From contig NZ_CP106869.1 in NCBI RefSeq assembly GCF_025665335.1, forward strand, positions 1,638,501-1,702,500: DNA of 64,000 bases, written 5' to 3'. This DNA comes from Xanthomonas sp. AM6. GTDB taxonomy: Bacteria; Pseudomonadota; Gammaproteobacteria; Xanthomonadales; Xanthomonadaceae. Below, one piece after another: positions 37,000-46,037 of the stretch. The notes below the pieces were generated by a model. The model saw nothing but the letters and a program-made list of their open reading frames with translations, did no database searches and was not told the DNA's origin. Every line of letters begins with the position of its first letter. Position 1 is the stretch's first letter. Both the position numbers and the translations under genes were made by a program.

Positions 37000-37962
37000 A
37001 TGAAGACCTCGCACGCTGTCGCCGTGTCCACCGTGATCACGCTGGCCCTGCTCGCCGTGTTCGGCGGGCTGCTGCTGGGCGGCAGCCTGTGGCTCAAGCA
37101 CAGCATGGAACTGCCGCTGCCGCCGGCGAGACCGACACCGACACCGACGCCGGCCGCGCCGGTGCAGGCCGAGCGGGCGCTGGTGCCGTATCGGACGCGC
37201 CTGGAGGCCACGCGCAAGCCGGTCGCGCAACTGCGCCTGCAGCCGATGGCGCAGGACGATCGCCTGGCCAGCAAGGTCGGCGGACGCCCGTACTGGACCG
37301 CGGACATGCCGTACCCGCGCGACGCCCGCGGCCAGCCGCTGGCGCTGCTGGCGCAGATCGATCTGGCGAAGATGCCGCCGCTGCGCGGCTTTCCGACGCA
37401 GGGCATGCTGCAGTTCTTCATCGGCAGCGACGACTTCTACGGGGCCAACTTCGACGGCGACATGGACCTGGCCGCGCTGAGCGCGCAGCGCAACTTCCGC
37501 GTGGTGTACTGGCCTCGGCCCGCGGCGGCGGCGCGCCAGGTCGACGTGCCGTTGCTGTCCGGGGACGCGCTGCCGTTCGATCCGGCGCATCCGCGGGCGC
37601 TGCACTTCAGCGTCGGCGAGGAAACCATCGGCAGCAGCGACGTGGGCTTCGCGCAGGCGCTGGGCCGGCCGTTGGAGGAGGTCGCCGCGGCCTATGCCGC
37701 GACGTCGGGCGCGCCGCAGGACACGGTGGAGGATGCGCTGTACGAGACCCTGCACCGCGGCGGGCACAAGCTCGGCGGCTACCCGGAGTTCACCCAGGAG
37801 GATCCGCGCACGCCGCAGGACCGGCAGGTGCTGCTGCTGCAGCTGGACAGCGACGAGGCGATGATGTGGGGCGACAGCGGCATCGCCAACTTCTTCATCG
37901 ATCCGGCCGACCTGCAGCGCGGCGACTTCAGCCGGGTCGCGTTCCACTGGGATTGCTACTGA
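37000..37962 (+). CDS. Membrane-anchored DUF1963 (YwqG-like) protein
   Basis: A 320-residue protein with one N-terminal span (about 8-32), a short proline/threonine-rich linker and a soluble DUF1963 domain. The domain is marked by KVGGRPYWTADMPYPRD near the start, then LALLAQIDLAKMPPL, MLQFFIG, HKLGGYPEF and the closing LLLQLDSDEAMMWGDSG. The role of this family is unknown. The domain probably faces the periplasm given the positive N-terminal residues (inference). Initiation at 37000 is weakly supported by GATGGA immediately upstream. It may be cotranscribed with the CDF transporter gene. Confidence 0.85.
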   Translation: MKTSHAVAVSTVITLALLAVFGGLLLGGSLWLKHSMELPLPPARPTPTPTPAAPVQAERALVPYRTRLEATRKPVAQLRLQPMAQDDRLASKVGGRPYWTADMPYPRDARGQPLALLAQIDLAKMPPLRGFPTQGMLQFFIGSDDFYGANFDGDMDLAALSAQRNFRVVYWPRPAAAARQVDVPLLSGDALPFDPAHPRALHFSVGEETIGSSDVGFAQALGRPLEEVAAAYAATSGAPQDTVEDALYETLHRGGHKLGGYPEFTQEDPRTPQDRQVLLLQLDSDEAMMWGDSGIANFFIDPADLQRGDFSRVAFHWDCY

Positions 37963-38092
37963 GGCGAGCGGTCCGGCCTGGCCGCGGCGAGAGGCATGCG
38001 CGCGGCGATCGCACGCAGTCGTGCAGTGCAATGCCTGCTGCCGCGGTGCGCCAGCGCGATAGCGGTGCGCGACCCTGCAGGCGTGCGGCCCT

Positions 38093-38950
38093 TCATTCCT
38101 CGCGCTTCAACCACTCCAGGCGCGTCGATGCGCCGGCTTCGCCCAGGTGCGTCTTCAGCGCCGGCAACGCGCTCGCCAGCACCTGCTCGAACTGCCAGGG
38201 CGGGTTGAGCAGCAGCATGCCGCTGCCGTTGAGCCGCAGCGGCGAATCGTCCGGGCGCACCTGCAGTTCGGCCAGCAGCACCGACTTGGCCGGCATCGCC
38301 GCGGCCTTGCGCAAGAAGGGCTGCAGGCTGCGGCGCTGCTTGATCGGGTACCACACCGCGCACATCGCTTGCGGCCAGCGGGTCAGCGTCTCGCGCAGGG
38401 TCGCGGCGATCAGCGGGTATTCGGCATCCTGCGCCTCGTACGGCGGGTCGATCAGCACCAGGCCGCGGCCGATCCTGGTCGCGCCCGACTTCGGCGGCAG
38501 GAACGCCCGGATCGACGCATAGCCGTCGCCGGCATGCACCTGCACGCGGCGGTCGTTGGCGAACAGCGCCTTCAGCTCGGCCGCTTCCTCCGGCTGCAGT
38601 TCGCAGGCGGCGAGCCGGTCCTGCTCGCGCATCGCCTGGGCGACCAGCAGCGGCGAGCCGGGATAGGCGACCAGCGCGCCGACCGGGTTGTCGGCCTGCA
38701 CCGCGCGTAGGTAGCGCTCCAGCACCTCGGGCAGGGTCGGCTGGCCCATCAGCTTCAGCACCCCGGTCGCGGCCTCGCCGGTCTTGCGGCTCTCGCTGGC
38801 GGCGAACAGGTAGCGGCCGCGCCCGGCGTGGGTGTCGAGCACGAAGAACGGGCTGTCCTTGCGCTTGAGCGCATCGATCAGCGCGAGCAGCACGGTGTGC
38901 TTGAGCGCATCGGCATGGTTGCCGGCATGGAAGGCGTGGCGATAGTTCAT
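38093..38950 (-). CDS. rlmJ: 23S rRNA (adenine(2030)-N6)-methyltransferase RlmJ
   Basis: A 285-residue SAM-dependent enzyme methylating A2030 of 23S rRNA. It starts with the diagnostic MNYRHAFHAGNHADALKHTV, then LDTHAGRGRYLF for SAM binding, YPGSPLLVAQ, and the catalytic motif LIDPPYE. WYPIKQR and NPPWQFEQVL follow in the C-terminal half. Length agrees with E. coli RlmJ (280). The ATG at 38950 is exactly the conserved start; the 110 in-frame codons upstream are not part of the gene. It is monocistronic and divergent from the QseB-like regulator. Confidence 0.95.
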   Translation of the reverse strand: MNYRHAFHAGNHADALKHTVLLALIDALKRKDSPFFVLDTHAGRGRYLFAASESRKTGEAATGVLKLMGQPTLPEVLERYLRAVQADNPVGALVAYPGSPLLVAQAMREQDRLAACELQPEEAAELKALFANDRRVQVHAGDGYASIRAFLPPKSGATRIGRGLVLIDPPYEAQDAEYPLIAATLRETLTRWPQAMCAVWYPIKQRRSLQPFLRKAAAMPAKSVLLAELQVRPDDSPLRLNGSGMLLLNPPWQFEQVLASALPALKTHLGEAGASTRLEWLKREE

Positions 38951-39162
38951 CGGCGCAGTGTACGGGGCGCCACCGCGGGGGGCCATGCCGGCGCGCGGCG
39001 GCGGACGCCGATGCCGCCATCGCGCTGGAGTGCGTGCGCCAGCGCCGGGCCGCGCCGAGGTACCGGTTATCGCCTGCGCAGGCCCTCGCGCCGGCGAGAC
39101 CGCGCATGGCGTATGGTCGCGGCCGTCAGATTCCCTTAAGCCCGGCCCGCTAGGTTTTCGCG

Positions 39163-39825
39163 ATGCGCATCCTCCTGGTAGAAGACGATCCCTCGCTCGG
39201 CGACACGCTGCGCGCGTGGCTGAAACTGGACGGCTACACCGTGGACTGGCTGACCCGCGGCGACGAGGCCCGCGCCGCACTGCAGGCGCAGCCCTACCAG
39301 TGCGTGCTGCTGGACCGCGGCCTGCCCGGGCTGGACGGCGACGCCCTGCTGCGCACGCTGCGCGCGGCGCGGGTGACCACGCCGGTGCTGATGATCACCG
39401 CGCGCGATGCGCTGGAGGACCGGGTGCAGGGCCTGGACCTGGGCGCCGACGACTACCTGGTCAAGCCGTTCGACCTGGAAGAGCTGTCGGCGCGGATCCG
39501 CTCGGCGCTGCGCCGCAGCAGCGGCAATCCCAGCGTGGTCCTGGCGCACGGCGACGTGGAGCTGGATCCGGTGGCCAAGCGCGTCACCCGCGCTGGCGAG
39601 GCGGTGGCACTGACCGCGCGCGAGTACGCGGTGCTGCATGCGCTGATGGCGCGCAAGGGCCACATCGTCGGCCGCGACCAGCTGGAAGACGCGCTGTACG
39701 GCTGGGGCGAGGAGGTGGAGAGCAACGCGATCGAGGTGCACATCTCGCACCTGCGCAAGAAGCTGGGCAGCGAGCTGATCGCCACGATCCGGCGCCAGGG
39801 CTATTGCCTGGGAGCGCCGCGGTGA
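39163..39825 (+). CDS. OmpR/QseB-type response regulator
   Basis: A 220-residue transcription factor. The receiver has LLVEDDPSLGD, phosphoacceptor in LLDRGLPGLDG, and the switch lysine in DDYLVKPFDLEE. The winged-helix DNA-binding domain ends EVHISHLRKKLGSELIATIR. The pattern LYGWGEEVESNAIEVHISHL closely resembles E. coli QseB/PmrA, and a YgiW-like gene follows the kinase gene, as in the ygiW-qseBC locus. It is read with the kinase gene as an operon, their stop and start overlapping (GTGA). Targets are unknown. Confidence 0.93.
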   Translation: MRILLVEDDPSLGDTLRAWLKLDGYTVDWLTRGDEARAALQAQPYQCVLLDRGLPGLDGDALLRTLRAARVTTPVLMITARDALEDRVQGLDLGADDYLVKPFDLEELSARIRSALRRSSGNPSVVLAHGDVELDPVAKRVTRAGEAVALTAREYAVLHALMARKGHIVGRDQLEDALYGWGEEVESNAIEVHISHLRKKLGSELIATIRRQGYCLGAPR

Positions 39826-41285
39826 CGTGGCCGCGCCGGCGGCGCGTCGCGGCAGGCGCGCCGCAGTTGCCGGAGCAACGCTATTCGCTGCGCCGGCGGC
39901 TGATCGCCACCACCCTGGGCTCGAGCATCGTGTGCTGGCTGGTCAGCCTGGGCGTCATCGTCGGCGTGGCCTGGACCGAGACCAGCGACGTGTTCGACGA
40001 CGCGCTGGAGGAAAGCGCACGGCTGGTCGCGACCTTCGGTCCCGGCCTGCTGCACGGCGCCGCGCCTTCCGGCGACGGCGCCGACGACGGCATGGCGGCG
40101 GGGGCCGACGGCGGCGTGCGCCTGTACTACCAGATCGTCGACCGCCACGGCACGGTGCTGCGCCGCTCGGCGGACGTGCCGCGGCAGCCGTTCGTGCCGC
40201 CGCGGCAGGTGCACGGCGACGATGCCACCGGCACCGTGCGCCACGCGCAGCGGCTGTGGCGCGTGCACGTGCTGCACGCCCGCGCGCAGGACCTGTACGT
40301 GCAGGTCGCGCAGCCGCTGGAGGAGCGCACCGAACTGCTCGAGGACATGGCCGAGAACCTGGTGTGGCCGGCGCTGGCATTGCTGGCGCTGCTGGCCGCG
40401 CTCAACTGGTGGGTGATCCGCCGCCAGCTGCGGCCGCTGGAGCGCCTGGCCGAGGACATCGGCCGGCAATCGCCGCAGGATCTGAACGCGGTGTCCGCGG
40501 CCGGCCAGGCCGACGAGCTGCGCCCGATCGTGCAGGCGCTCAACGGCGTGCTCGCGCGGCTGGGCGAGGCGCTGCAGTCCGAGCGCCGCTTCACCGCCGA
40601 TGCCGCGCACGAACTGCGCACGCCGCTGGCCGGCCTGCGCATGAAGATCCAGCTGATGCAGCGCGCCCACGCGGCGACGCTGGACGCGGCGCAGCGCCAG
40701 GAGCTCGCGGTGCTGCGCGGCGACGTGGACCGCGCCGCCGCGCTGGTGGACAACCTGCTGATGCTGGCGCGGCTGGATCCGCAACAGCCCGGCAGCCTGG
40801 CCTGCGCGGCGGTGGCGTTGCCGGCGCTGGTCGAGGCGCTGCTGGCCGACGTCGCGCCCGCGGCGGCGGCCAAGCGCATCGGCCTGCACGCGGACATCGG
40901 CGTGGACACGGTCTGGGCGCATGCCGAACTGCTGCGCAGCGCCTTGCGCAACCTGCTCGACAATGCGGTGCGCTACGGCAGGATGGACGGCCAGGTCCGC
41001 ATCGACGCTGTCGCGGTGCGCGGCGCGGCCGGCGCGCCGTCGGCGGTGCGCATCGTGGTGCGCGACGACGGCCCCGGCGTGGCGCCGGCCGATCTGGCCC
41101 GGCTCACCCAGCGGTTCTTCCGCGTGCTCGGCAATGCCGGGCAGGGCAGCGGGCTGGGCCTGTCGCTGGTGGAGCGCATCGTCGCCCTGCACGGCGGGCA
41201 GCTGCGGCTGGATTCCGGCGGCGAGGGCATGGGCCTGGCGGTGCGCATCGAGTTGCCGCAGCGCGGGTCCTCAGCGCCCGGCTAG
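39822..41285 (+). CDS. QseC-like sensor histidine kinase
   Basis: A 487-residue inner-membrane kinase. Two spans (about 25-48 and 180-200) frame a periplasmic domain of about 130 residues, followed by a HAMP region, HisKA domain with phosphoacceptor in ADAAHELRTPLAGLRM, and HATPase domain with NLLDNAVRYG, RDDGPGVAP and GSGLGLSLVERIV. The start is GTG at 39822, overlapping the regulator's TGA; no ATG lies before the first span. The pair resembles QseBC/PmrAB. The signal (in E. coli: hormones, metals or quorum molecules in different reports) cannot be assigned here. Confidence 0.92.
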   Translation: MTWPRRRRVAAGAPQLPEQRYSLRRRLIATTLGSSIVCWLVSLGVIVGVAWTETSDVFDDALEESARLVATFGPGLLHGAAPSGDGADDGMAAGADGGVRLYYQIVDRHGTVLRRSADVPRQPFVPPRQVHGDDATGTVRHAQRLWRVHVLHARAQDLYVQVAQPLEERTELLEDMAENLVWPALALLALLAALNWWVIRRQLRPLERLAEDIGRQSPQDLNAVSAAGQADELRPIVQALNGVLARLGEALQSERRFTADAAHELRTPLAGLRMKIQLMQRAHAATLDAAQRQELAVLRGDVDRAAALVDNLLMLARLDPQQPGSLACAAVALPALVEALLADVAPAAAAKRIGLHADIGVDTVWAHAELLRSALRNLLDNAVRYGRMDGQVRIDAVAVRGAAGAPSAVRIVVRDDGPGVAPADLARLTQRFFRVLGNAGQGSGLGLSLVERIVALHGGQLRLDSGGEGMGLAVRIELPQRGSSAPG

Positions 41286-41576
41286 AACACGTGTTGTCGC
41301 GCGGCCGCGATGCCGATGCGGTGGCAAACGTGGTCGCACTCGCCTGAAGCAGGCGGGCGGGGCGCGGAACATCCGGGCATACGCGCGCCAGGCTCCAAAG
41401 ACATCGGGTGCCTAGCGTCGCCGTCCAAGGCGACGCGCCGAAACGTCGATCCACACAGCGCCGAATCCGGAAGGTCCGCCTGAATCGCACCCCGGGGCAT
41501 CAGATCCACTTCAGCTTCGTGCGGTGCAATGGCGTCCATGGCGATCGGCCATGACATCGAACCGAAGGAGCACTCC

Positions 41577-41936
41577 ATGCGCAAGACCATCCTCTCCACG
41601 CTGGCCGTCGCCGCCATCGCCGTCCTCGCCGCCGGCCAGGCCGCCGCGCAGTACACCGGGCCCAGCAGCGTGCCGGTGACCACGGTCAAGCAGTTGCTGG
41701 ACCAGGGCAAGGACGAGCAGCAGGTGGTGCTGCGCGGGCGCATCGCCTCGCACGATGGCGGCGACCGCTACACCTTCCGCGACGCGACCGGCAGCCTCAA
41801 GGTCGAGATCGATGCGCACGCGCTGCCGGCCGGGCGTCCGTTCGACGACAAGGCCCAGGTCGAACTGCTGGGCGAGTTCGACAAGGACTTCCGTTCCGCC
41901 GAAGTCGAAGTGGACGAAGTGCGCCTCCTGCGCTGA
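41577..41936 (+). CDS. YgiW/YdeI-type exported OB-fold stress protein
   Basis: A 119-residue protein: signal peptide (residues 1-22, ending AAGQAAAQ) and one bacterial OB-fold (BOF) domain with TTVKQLLDQGKDEQQVVLRG, YTFRDATGSLKVEID and VELLGEFDKDF. The family (YgiW, YdeI) is periplasmic and linked to resistance to peroxide, metals and cationic peptides. GAAGGAG lies seven bases before the ATG at 41577. It stands 290 bp after the QseC-like kinase; in E. coli ygiW lies next to qseBC and is tied to it, so this is probably a target or partner of that system (inference). Confidence 0.9.
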   Translation: MRKTILSTLAVAAIAVLAAGQAAAQYTGPSSVPVTTVKQLLDQGKDEQQVVLRGRIASHDGGDRYTFRDATGSLKVEIDAHALPAGRPFDDKAQVELLGEFDKDFRSAEVEVDEVRLLR

Positions 41937-42074
41937 GCCGCCGATGCGCAGGCGCGGCGAGCCGCCCGCTTGCGCGCCGACCCAGCCGCCGCGGCGTAGG
42001 CCGGCGGCTGGCGGCGTCGGCACTGACCCGCGCCACGCTGCACGCCACGCCCGGCTGCGGCTATGCTGCGCGCC

Positions 42075-42773
42075 ATGTCCGCGCCCGCCGCCCCCTGTGT
42101 CCTCGTCGTCGAGGACGAATCCGCCATCGCCGATACCGTGCTGTACGCGTTGCGCAGCGAGGGTTACCAGGTGCGGCACTGCCTGCTCGGGCGCGAGGCG
42201 CTGGCGCAGGCGCGCGCCGGCGGCATCGACGTGGTGGTGCTCGACGTCGGCCTGCCGGACCTGGGCGGCTTCGAGGTCTGCCGCGAACTGCGCAGCTTCA
42301 GCCAGGTGCCGGTGATCTTCCTGACCGCGCGCAACGACGAGATCGATCGCGTGCTCGGCCTGGAACTGGGCGCCGACGACTACATGGCCAAGCCGTTCTC
42401 GCCGCGCGAGCTGGTCGCGCGGGTGCGCGCGCGGTTGCGGCGCCCGGCCGCGCCGGCGGCGGCCGCCGAGCCGGGCTGGCAGAAGCACGGCGACTTCGCG
42501 ATCGACCGCGACGGCCGCCGCATCCACTACCGCGACGCCGCGCTGGACCTGACCCGCTACGAATACGCGCTGCTGGCTGCGCTGCTGCAGCGGCCCGGCG
42601 CCATCCTCAGCCGCGCGCAACTGATGGACCGCGGCTGGGACGCCAGCGCCGACAGCGCCGACCGCACCGTGGACACCCACATCAAGACCCTGCGCGCCAA
42701 GCTGCGCGCGGCCGGCGCCGCGCACGACCCGATCCGCACCCACCGCGGGCTCGGCTACGCACTGGAGCACTGA
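42075..42773 (+). CDS. creB: Response regulator CreB
   Basis: A 232-residue OmpR-family regulator. Receiver motifs are VVEDESAIADTVLYALRSEG, which is typical of CreB, with phosphoacceptor in LDVGLPDLGG and switch lysine in YMAKPFSPREL. The winged helix ends DTHIKTLRAKLR and IRTHRGLGY. It is followed directly by creC and, after a repeat region, creD, giving the Cre order. CreBC responds to carbon or fermentation signals and cell-wall stress and activates creD. The ATG at 42075 is preferred to the one at 42063, as it gives the normal N terminus; neither has a strong ribosome site. Confidence 0.93.
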   Translation: MSAPAAPCVLVVEDESAIADTVLYALRSEGYQVRHCLLGREALAQARAGGIDVVVLDVGLPDLGGFEVCRELRSFSQVPVIFLTARNDEIDRVLGLELGADDYMAKPFSPRELVARVRARLRRPAAPAAAAEPGWQKHGDFAIDRDGRRIHYRDAALDLTRYEYALLAALLQRPGAILSRAQLMDRGWDASADSADRTVDTHIKTLRAKLRAAGAAHDPIRTHRGLGYALEH

Positions 42774-42774
42774 G

Positions 42775-44217
42775 ATGCGGCTGGGGCTGAAGCTGTTCCT
42801 GGGCTTCTTCCTGATCGTCGGCGTCGCCGCGTTCTTCGTGATGCGGGTGTTCGTCAACGAGGTCAAGCCCGGGGTGCGCCAGGCGATGGAATCGACCCTG
42901 GTGGACGCGGCCAACGTGCTGGCGCAGATGGCCGCCAGCGACCTGAAGGCCGGGCGCATCGACAGCGGCGCCTTCGCCCGCGACCTCGGCGCCGCGCAAC
43001 GGCGCAACCCGCGCGCGATGGTGTGGCGCTTCCCCAAGCGCAGCGTCGATTACCGCGTCACCATCACCGATGCGGCCGGCGTGGTGGTGTTCGATTCGCG
43101 CGGCCAGGACCTGGGCCGCGACAACTCGCGCTGGAACGACGTCTACCGCACCCTGCGCGGCGAGTACGGCGCGCGCTCCAGCGCCGAGGGCGACGGCGAC
43201 CCCAACCACACCGTGATGCACGTGGCCGCGCCGATCTACGACCCGGCCGACGGCCGCCGCCTGATCGGGGTACTGACCCTGTCCCAGCCCAACCGCAGCA
43301 TCGAGCCGTTCATCGTCGCCAGCCAGCGCAGCATCCTGCTGCGCGGCGCCTGGCTGATCGGCATCTCCGCGCTGATCGGGTTGCTGATGACCTGGGGCCT
43401 GCTGCGCGGCATCGGCCGGCTCAACCGCTACGCGCAGGCGGTCAGCGCCGGCGAGCCGGTGCCGCCGCCGCCGCCGCGCCGCGACGAGATCGGCGACCTG
43501 GGCCGCGCGCTGGAGACGATGCGGCGCAAGCTCGAGGGCAAGGCCTACGTCGAGCAGTACGTGCAGTCGCTGACCCACGAGATGAAGAGCCCGCTGGCGG
43601 CGATCCGCGGCGCCGCCGAATTGCTGCAGGAGCCGCTGCCGGAGCCGGAGCGGCAGCGCTTCGTGCGCAACATCGCCGAGCAGCAGCAACGCCTCACCGA
43701 GACCATCGACAAACTGCTGGCGCTGGCCGAAGTGGAGCAGCACGGCTGGCTGCAGCGGCGCGAGCGGATCGTGCTGGCGCCGCTGTTCGCGCAGCTGGCC
43801 GAGGCGTTGGCGCCGCAGTTGCAGGCCGGCGGCCTGCGCCTGCAGGTGCAGATGCTCGACCCGGACCTGGCGGTTGTCGGCGACCCCTACCTGCTGCGCC
43901 AGGCCCTGCACAACCTGCTCGACAACGCGATCGGGTTCTCGCCGGCCGGCGCCGCGATCGTGTTGCGCGCCGAGCGCGACGCGGACGCGCGCGTCGCGCT
44001 GCTGGTGGAAGACGCCGGCCCCGGGGTGCCCGATTACGCGCTGGAACGGGTGTTCGAGCGCTTCTATTCGCTGGCGCGGCCGGGCAGCGGGCAGCGCAGC
44101 TCCGGCCTGGGCCTGCCGTTCGTGCGCGAAGTGGCGCGGCTGCACGGCGGCGAGGCGAGCCTGCGCAACTGCGAGAGCGGCGGCGCCATGGCGCGGTTGG
44201 CGCTGCCTGCGGGCTGA
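42775..44217 (+). CDS. creC: Sensor histidine kinase CreC
   Basis: A 480-residue inner-membrane kinase starting one base after the creB stop. N-terminal span MRLGLKLFLGFFLIVGVAAF, periplasmic domain (about 25-180) and a second span near 186-206 lead into HAMP, HisKA with TQ-type CreC box SLTHEMKSPLAAIRG (phosphoacceptor His), and HATPase with NLLDNAIGFSPAG, VEDAGPGVPDYALERVFERF and SSGLGLPFVREVARLHGG. These match CreC closely. It phosphorylates CreB. The downstream region (44218-44692) separates it from creD, which likely has its own CreB-dependent promoter. Confidence 0.94.
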   Translation: MRLGLKLFLGFFLIVGVAAFFVMRVFVNEVKPGVRQAMESTLVDAANVLAQMAASDLKAGRIDSGAFARDLGAAQRRNPRAMVWRFPKRSVDYRVTITDAAGVVVFDSRGQDLGRDNSRWNDVYRTLRGEYGARSSAEGDGDPNHTVMHVAAPIYDPADGRRLIGVLTLSQPNRSIEPFIVASQRSILLRGAWLIGISALIGLLMTWGLLRGIGRLNRYAQAVSAGEPVPPPPPRRDEIGDLGRALETMRRKLEGKAYVEQYVQSLTHEMKSPLAAIRGAAELLQEPLPEPERQRFVRNIAEQQQRLTETIDKLLALAEVEQHGWLQRRERIVLAPLFAQLAEALAPQLQAGGLRLQVQMLDPDLAVVGDPYLLRQALHNLLDNAIGFSPAGAAIVLRAERDADARVALLVEDAGPGVPDYALERVFERFYSLARPGSGQRSSGLGLPFVREVARLHGGEASLRNCESGGAMARLALPAG

Positions 44218-44227
44218 GGCTGCGTGC

Positions 44228-44540
44228 GTCGCGACTGAAGTCGCTCCCACGGGGGCGGATGCGCGCCTGAGCGGCTGTTTCGCTGCGGGAGGAGCTTGAG
44301 CCCCGAGCGGTATCCATCGCTGGAAGGTCTGGACACGGCGTTGGTCGCGGCTGAAGCCGCTCCTACAGGAAAGTGGGCTCGCGCGGGCTTGGCTGCATTC
44401 TGTAGGAGGGGCTTCAGCCCCGACAGATTGCCTGCGATGTGGTCTTGATTCGCTCTTCGCGAGGGATGCCGCTTCCAGGGGCGCATCGGGCCTGATGGGC
44501 GCACTGTGGGAGGGGCTTCAGCCCCGACGCGGCTGAGCGC
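44228..44540. repeat. Cluster of five REP variants
   Basis: At least five REP-type palindromes follow creC: GTCGCGACTGAAGTCGCTCC (about 44229), GGAGGAGCTTGAGCCCCGAG (about 44289), GTCGCGGCTGAAGCCGCTCC (about 44345), TGTAGGAGGGGCTTCAGCCC (about 44401) and TGTGGGAGGGGCTTCAGCCC (about 44506). Orientations and stem bases differ, so they belong to several subfamilies. They occupy most of the creC-creD gap. Confidence 0.82.
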
Positions 44541-44611
44541 CGAAAAACCTCGCGGCGGCCGCGACGGCTTTGACTTAGGCATGCGGCCACCTCCCGCAAC
44601 CCGCCGCCCAC

Positions 44612-44640
44612 TTCACACTCGCTTCAAATTCGCCTCAAAC
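44612..44640 (+). promoter_or_regulatory. CreB-binding (cre-tag-like) site upstream of creD
   Basis: TTCAC at 44612 and TTCAA at 44623 are spaced by six bases, matching the cre-tag (TTCAC, six bases, TTCAC) with one mismatch; CTCAA at 44634 continues the 11-base phase as a weaker third copy. The site is about 55-80 bases before the creD ATG. Confidence 0.75.
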
Positions 44641-44692
44641 CCCGCACATGCGGGCGCGGCACCCTGGCGGCCTCCACCACCGAGGACCGTCG

Positions 44693-46012
44693 ATGAAATC
44701 CCTGAAGCTTGTCCTGCGATTCGCCACCATCGGCGGATTGATCCTGTTGCTGCTGATCCCGCTGTTGATGATCCGCGGCACCATCAGCGGCCGCGAGCGC
44801 TATCGCGACGAGGCGGTCGAGCGCGTGTCGCAAAGCAAGGCCGGCGAGCAGCGCCTGCTCGGCCCGATGCGCGTGCTGCCCTGGTCGCAGGTGCGCGACG
44901 TCGCGGTGGTGGATGCCGACGGCAAGCGCACCGTCAGGCGCGAAACGGAAACCGGCTACGACCTGCAGACCCCGCGGCATCTGTCGATCGACGGCGAGAT
45001 GAAGCCGTCGCAGCGCAGCATCGGCCTGTTCAAGGTGCAGGTGTACAGCCTGCACGCGCGGCTCAAGGCGCAGTTCGACGACATGGACTACGAAGAGATC
45101 GAGGGCCGCACCTACGGCCAGCCCTACCTGGTGCTCGGCATCGAGGACGTGCGCGGCCTGGTCGGCACGCCCAACCTGCGCGCCGACGGCAAGGCGCTGG
45201 GGCTGCAGCCCGGCGCGCTGGCGATGAGCGACGTCTCCAAGGGCGTGCATGCGGTGCTGCCGGCGCTGGCCGACGCCCGCCAGGGTCGGCTCACCGATCT
45301 GCACAGCGTGGAAATGGAATTCGTGCTCGACGGGACCCAGGCGCTGTCGATCGTGCCGGTGGGCGACGACAACCAGATCGCGCTGACCTCGCCGTGGCCG
45401 CATCCGCTGTTCGGCGGCCGCTTCCTGCCCAACGAGCGCCGCTTCGGCCCGCAGGGCTTCCAGGCCAGCTGGGCGCTGTCGTCGCTGGCGACCGGCGCAC
45501 AGTCGCAGCTGGCGACCGGCAGCAGCGAGATCGATGCGCTGCGCGTGGACCTGGTCGACCCGGTCGACGTGTACACCCAGGCCGATCGGGCCAGCAAGTA
45601 CGGCATCCTGTTCGTGGTGCTGACCTTCGTCGCCTTCGGCCTGTTCGAGCTGATCAAGCGCCTGCCGATCCATCCGCTGCAGTACCTGCTGGTCGGGCTG
45701 GCGCTGGCGATCTTCTTCCTGCTGTTGCTCAGCCTGTCCGAGCACATTGCGTTCTGGCAGGCGTATCTGATCTCGGCGGTGGCCTGCATCGGCCTGCAGT
45801 TCTTCTACCTGGCCGGGGTGTTGCGCAGCCGCGGCCGCGCCGCCGGTTTCGCCAGCATGCTCACCCTGCTGTACGGCGCGCTGTACGGGTTGCTGGCCTC
45901 CGAGGACAGCGCCTTGCTGATGGGCTCGCTGCTGCTGTTCGGCATCCTCGCCGCGATCATGTGGATCACCCGCAAGATCGACTGGTACGAACTCGGCGCG
46001 GCGCTGCGCTGA
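44693..46012 (+). CDS. creD: Inner-membrane protein CreD
   Basis: A 439-residue membrane protein of the CreD family, the main CreBC target. It has an N-terminal span (LRFATIGGLILLLLIPLLMI), a large periplasmic domain of about 290 residues (RGTISGRERYRDEAVERVSQ onward), and a C-terminal block of five or six spans that begins YGILFVVLTFVAFGLFELIK. Its role is envelope maintenance; overexpression changes colicin sensitivity in E. coli. GAGGA lies eight bases before the ATG at 44693, and a cre-tag-like site lies just upstream, so activation by CreB is likely. Confidence 0.95.
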   Translation: MKSLKLVLRFATIGGLILLLLIPLLMIRGTISGRERYRDEAVERVSQSKAGEQRLLGPMRVLPWSQVRDVAVVDADGKRTVRRETETGYDLQTPRHLSIDGEMKPSQRSIGLFKVQVYSLHARLKAQFDDMDYEEIEGRTYGQPYLVLGIEDVRGLVGTPNLRADGKALGLQPGALAMSDVSKGVHAVLPALADARQGRLTDLHSVEMEFVLDGTQALSIVPVGDDNQIALTSPWPHPLFGGRFLPNERRFGPQGFQASWALSSLATGAQSQLATGSSEIDALRVDLVDPVDVYTQADRASKYGILFVVLTFVAFGLFELIKRLPIHPLQYLLVGLALAIFFLLLLSLSEHIAFWQAYLISAVACIGLQFFYLAGVLRSRGRAAGFASMLTLLYGALYGLLASEDSALLMGSLLLFGILAAIMWITRKIDWYELGAALR

Positions 46013-46037
46013 GCCGGTGCGCGACGAGGACGACGCC

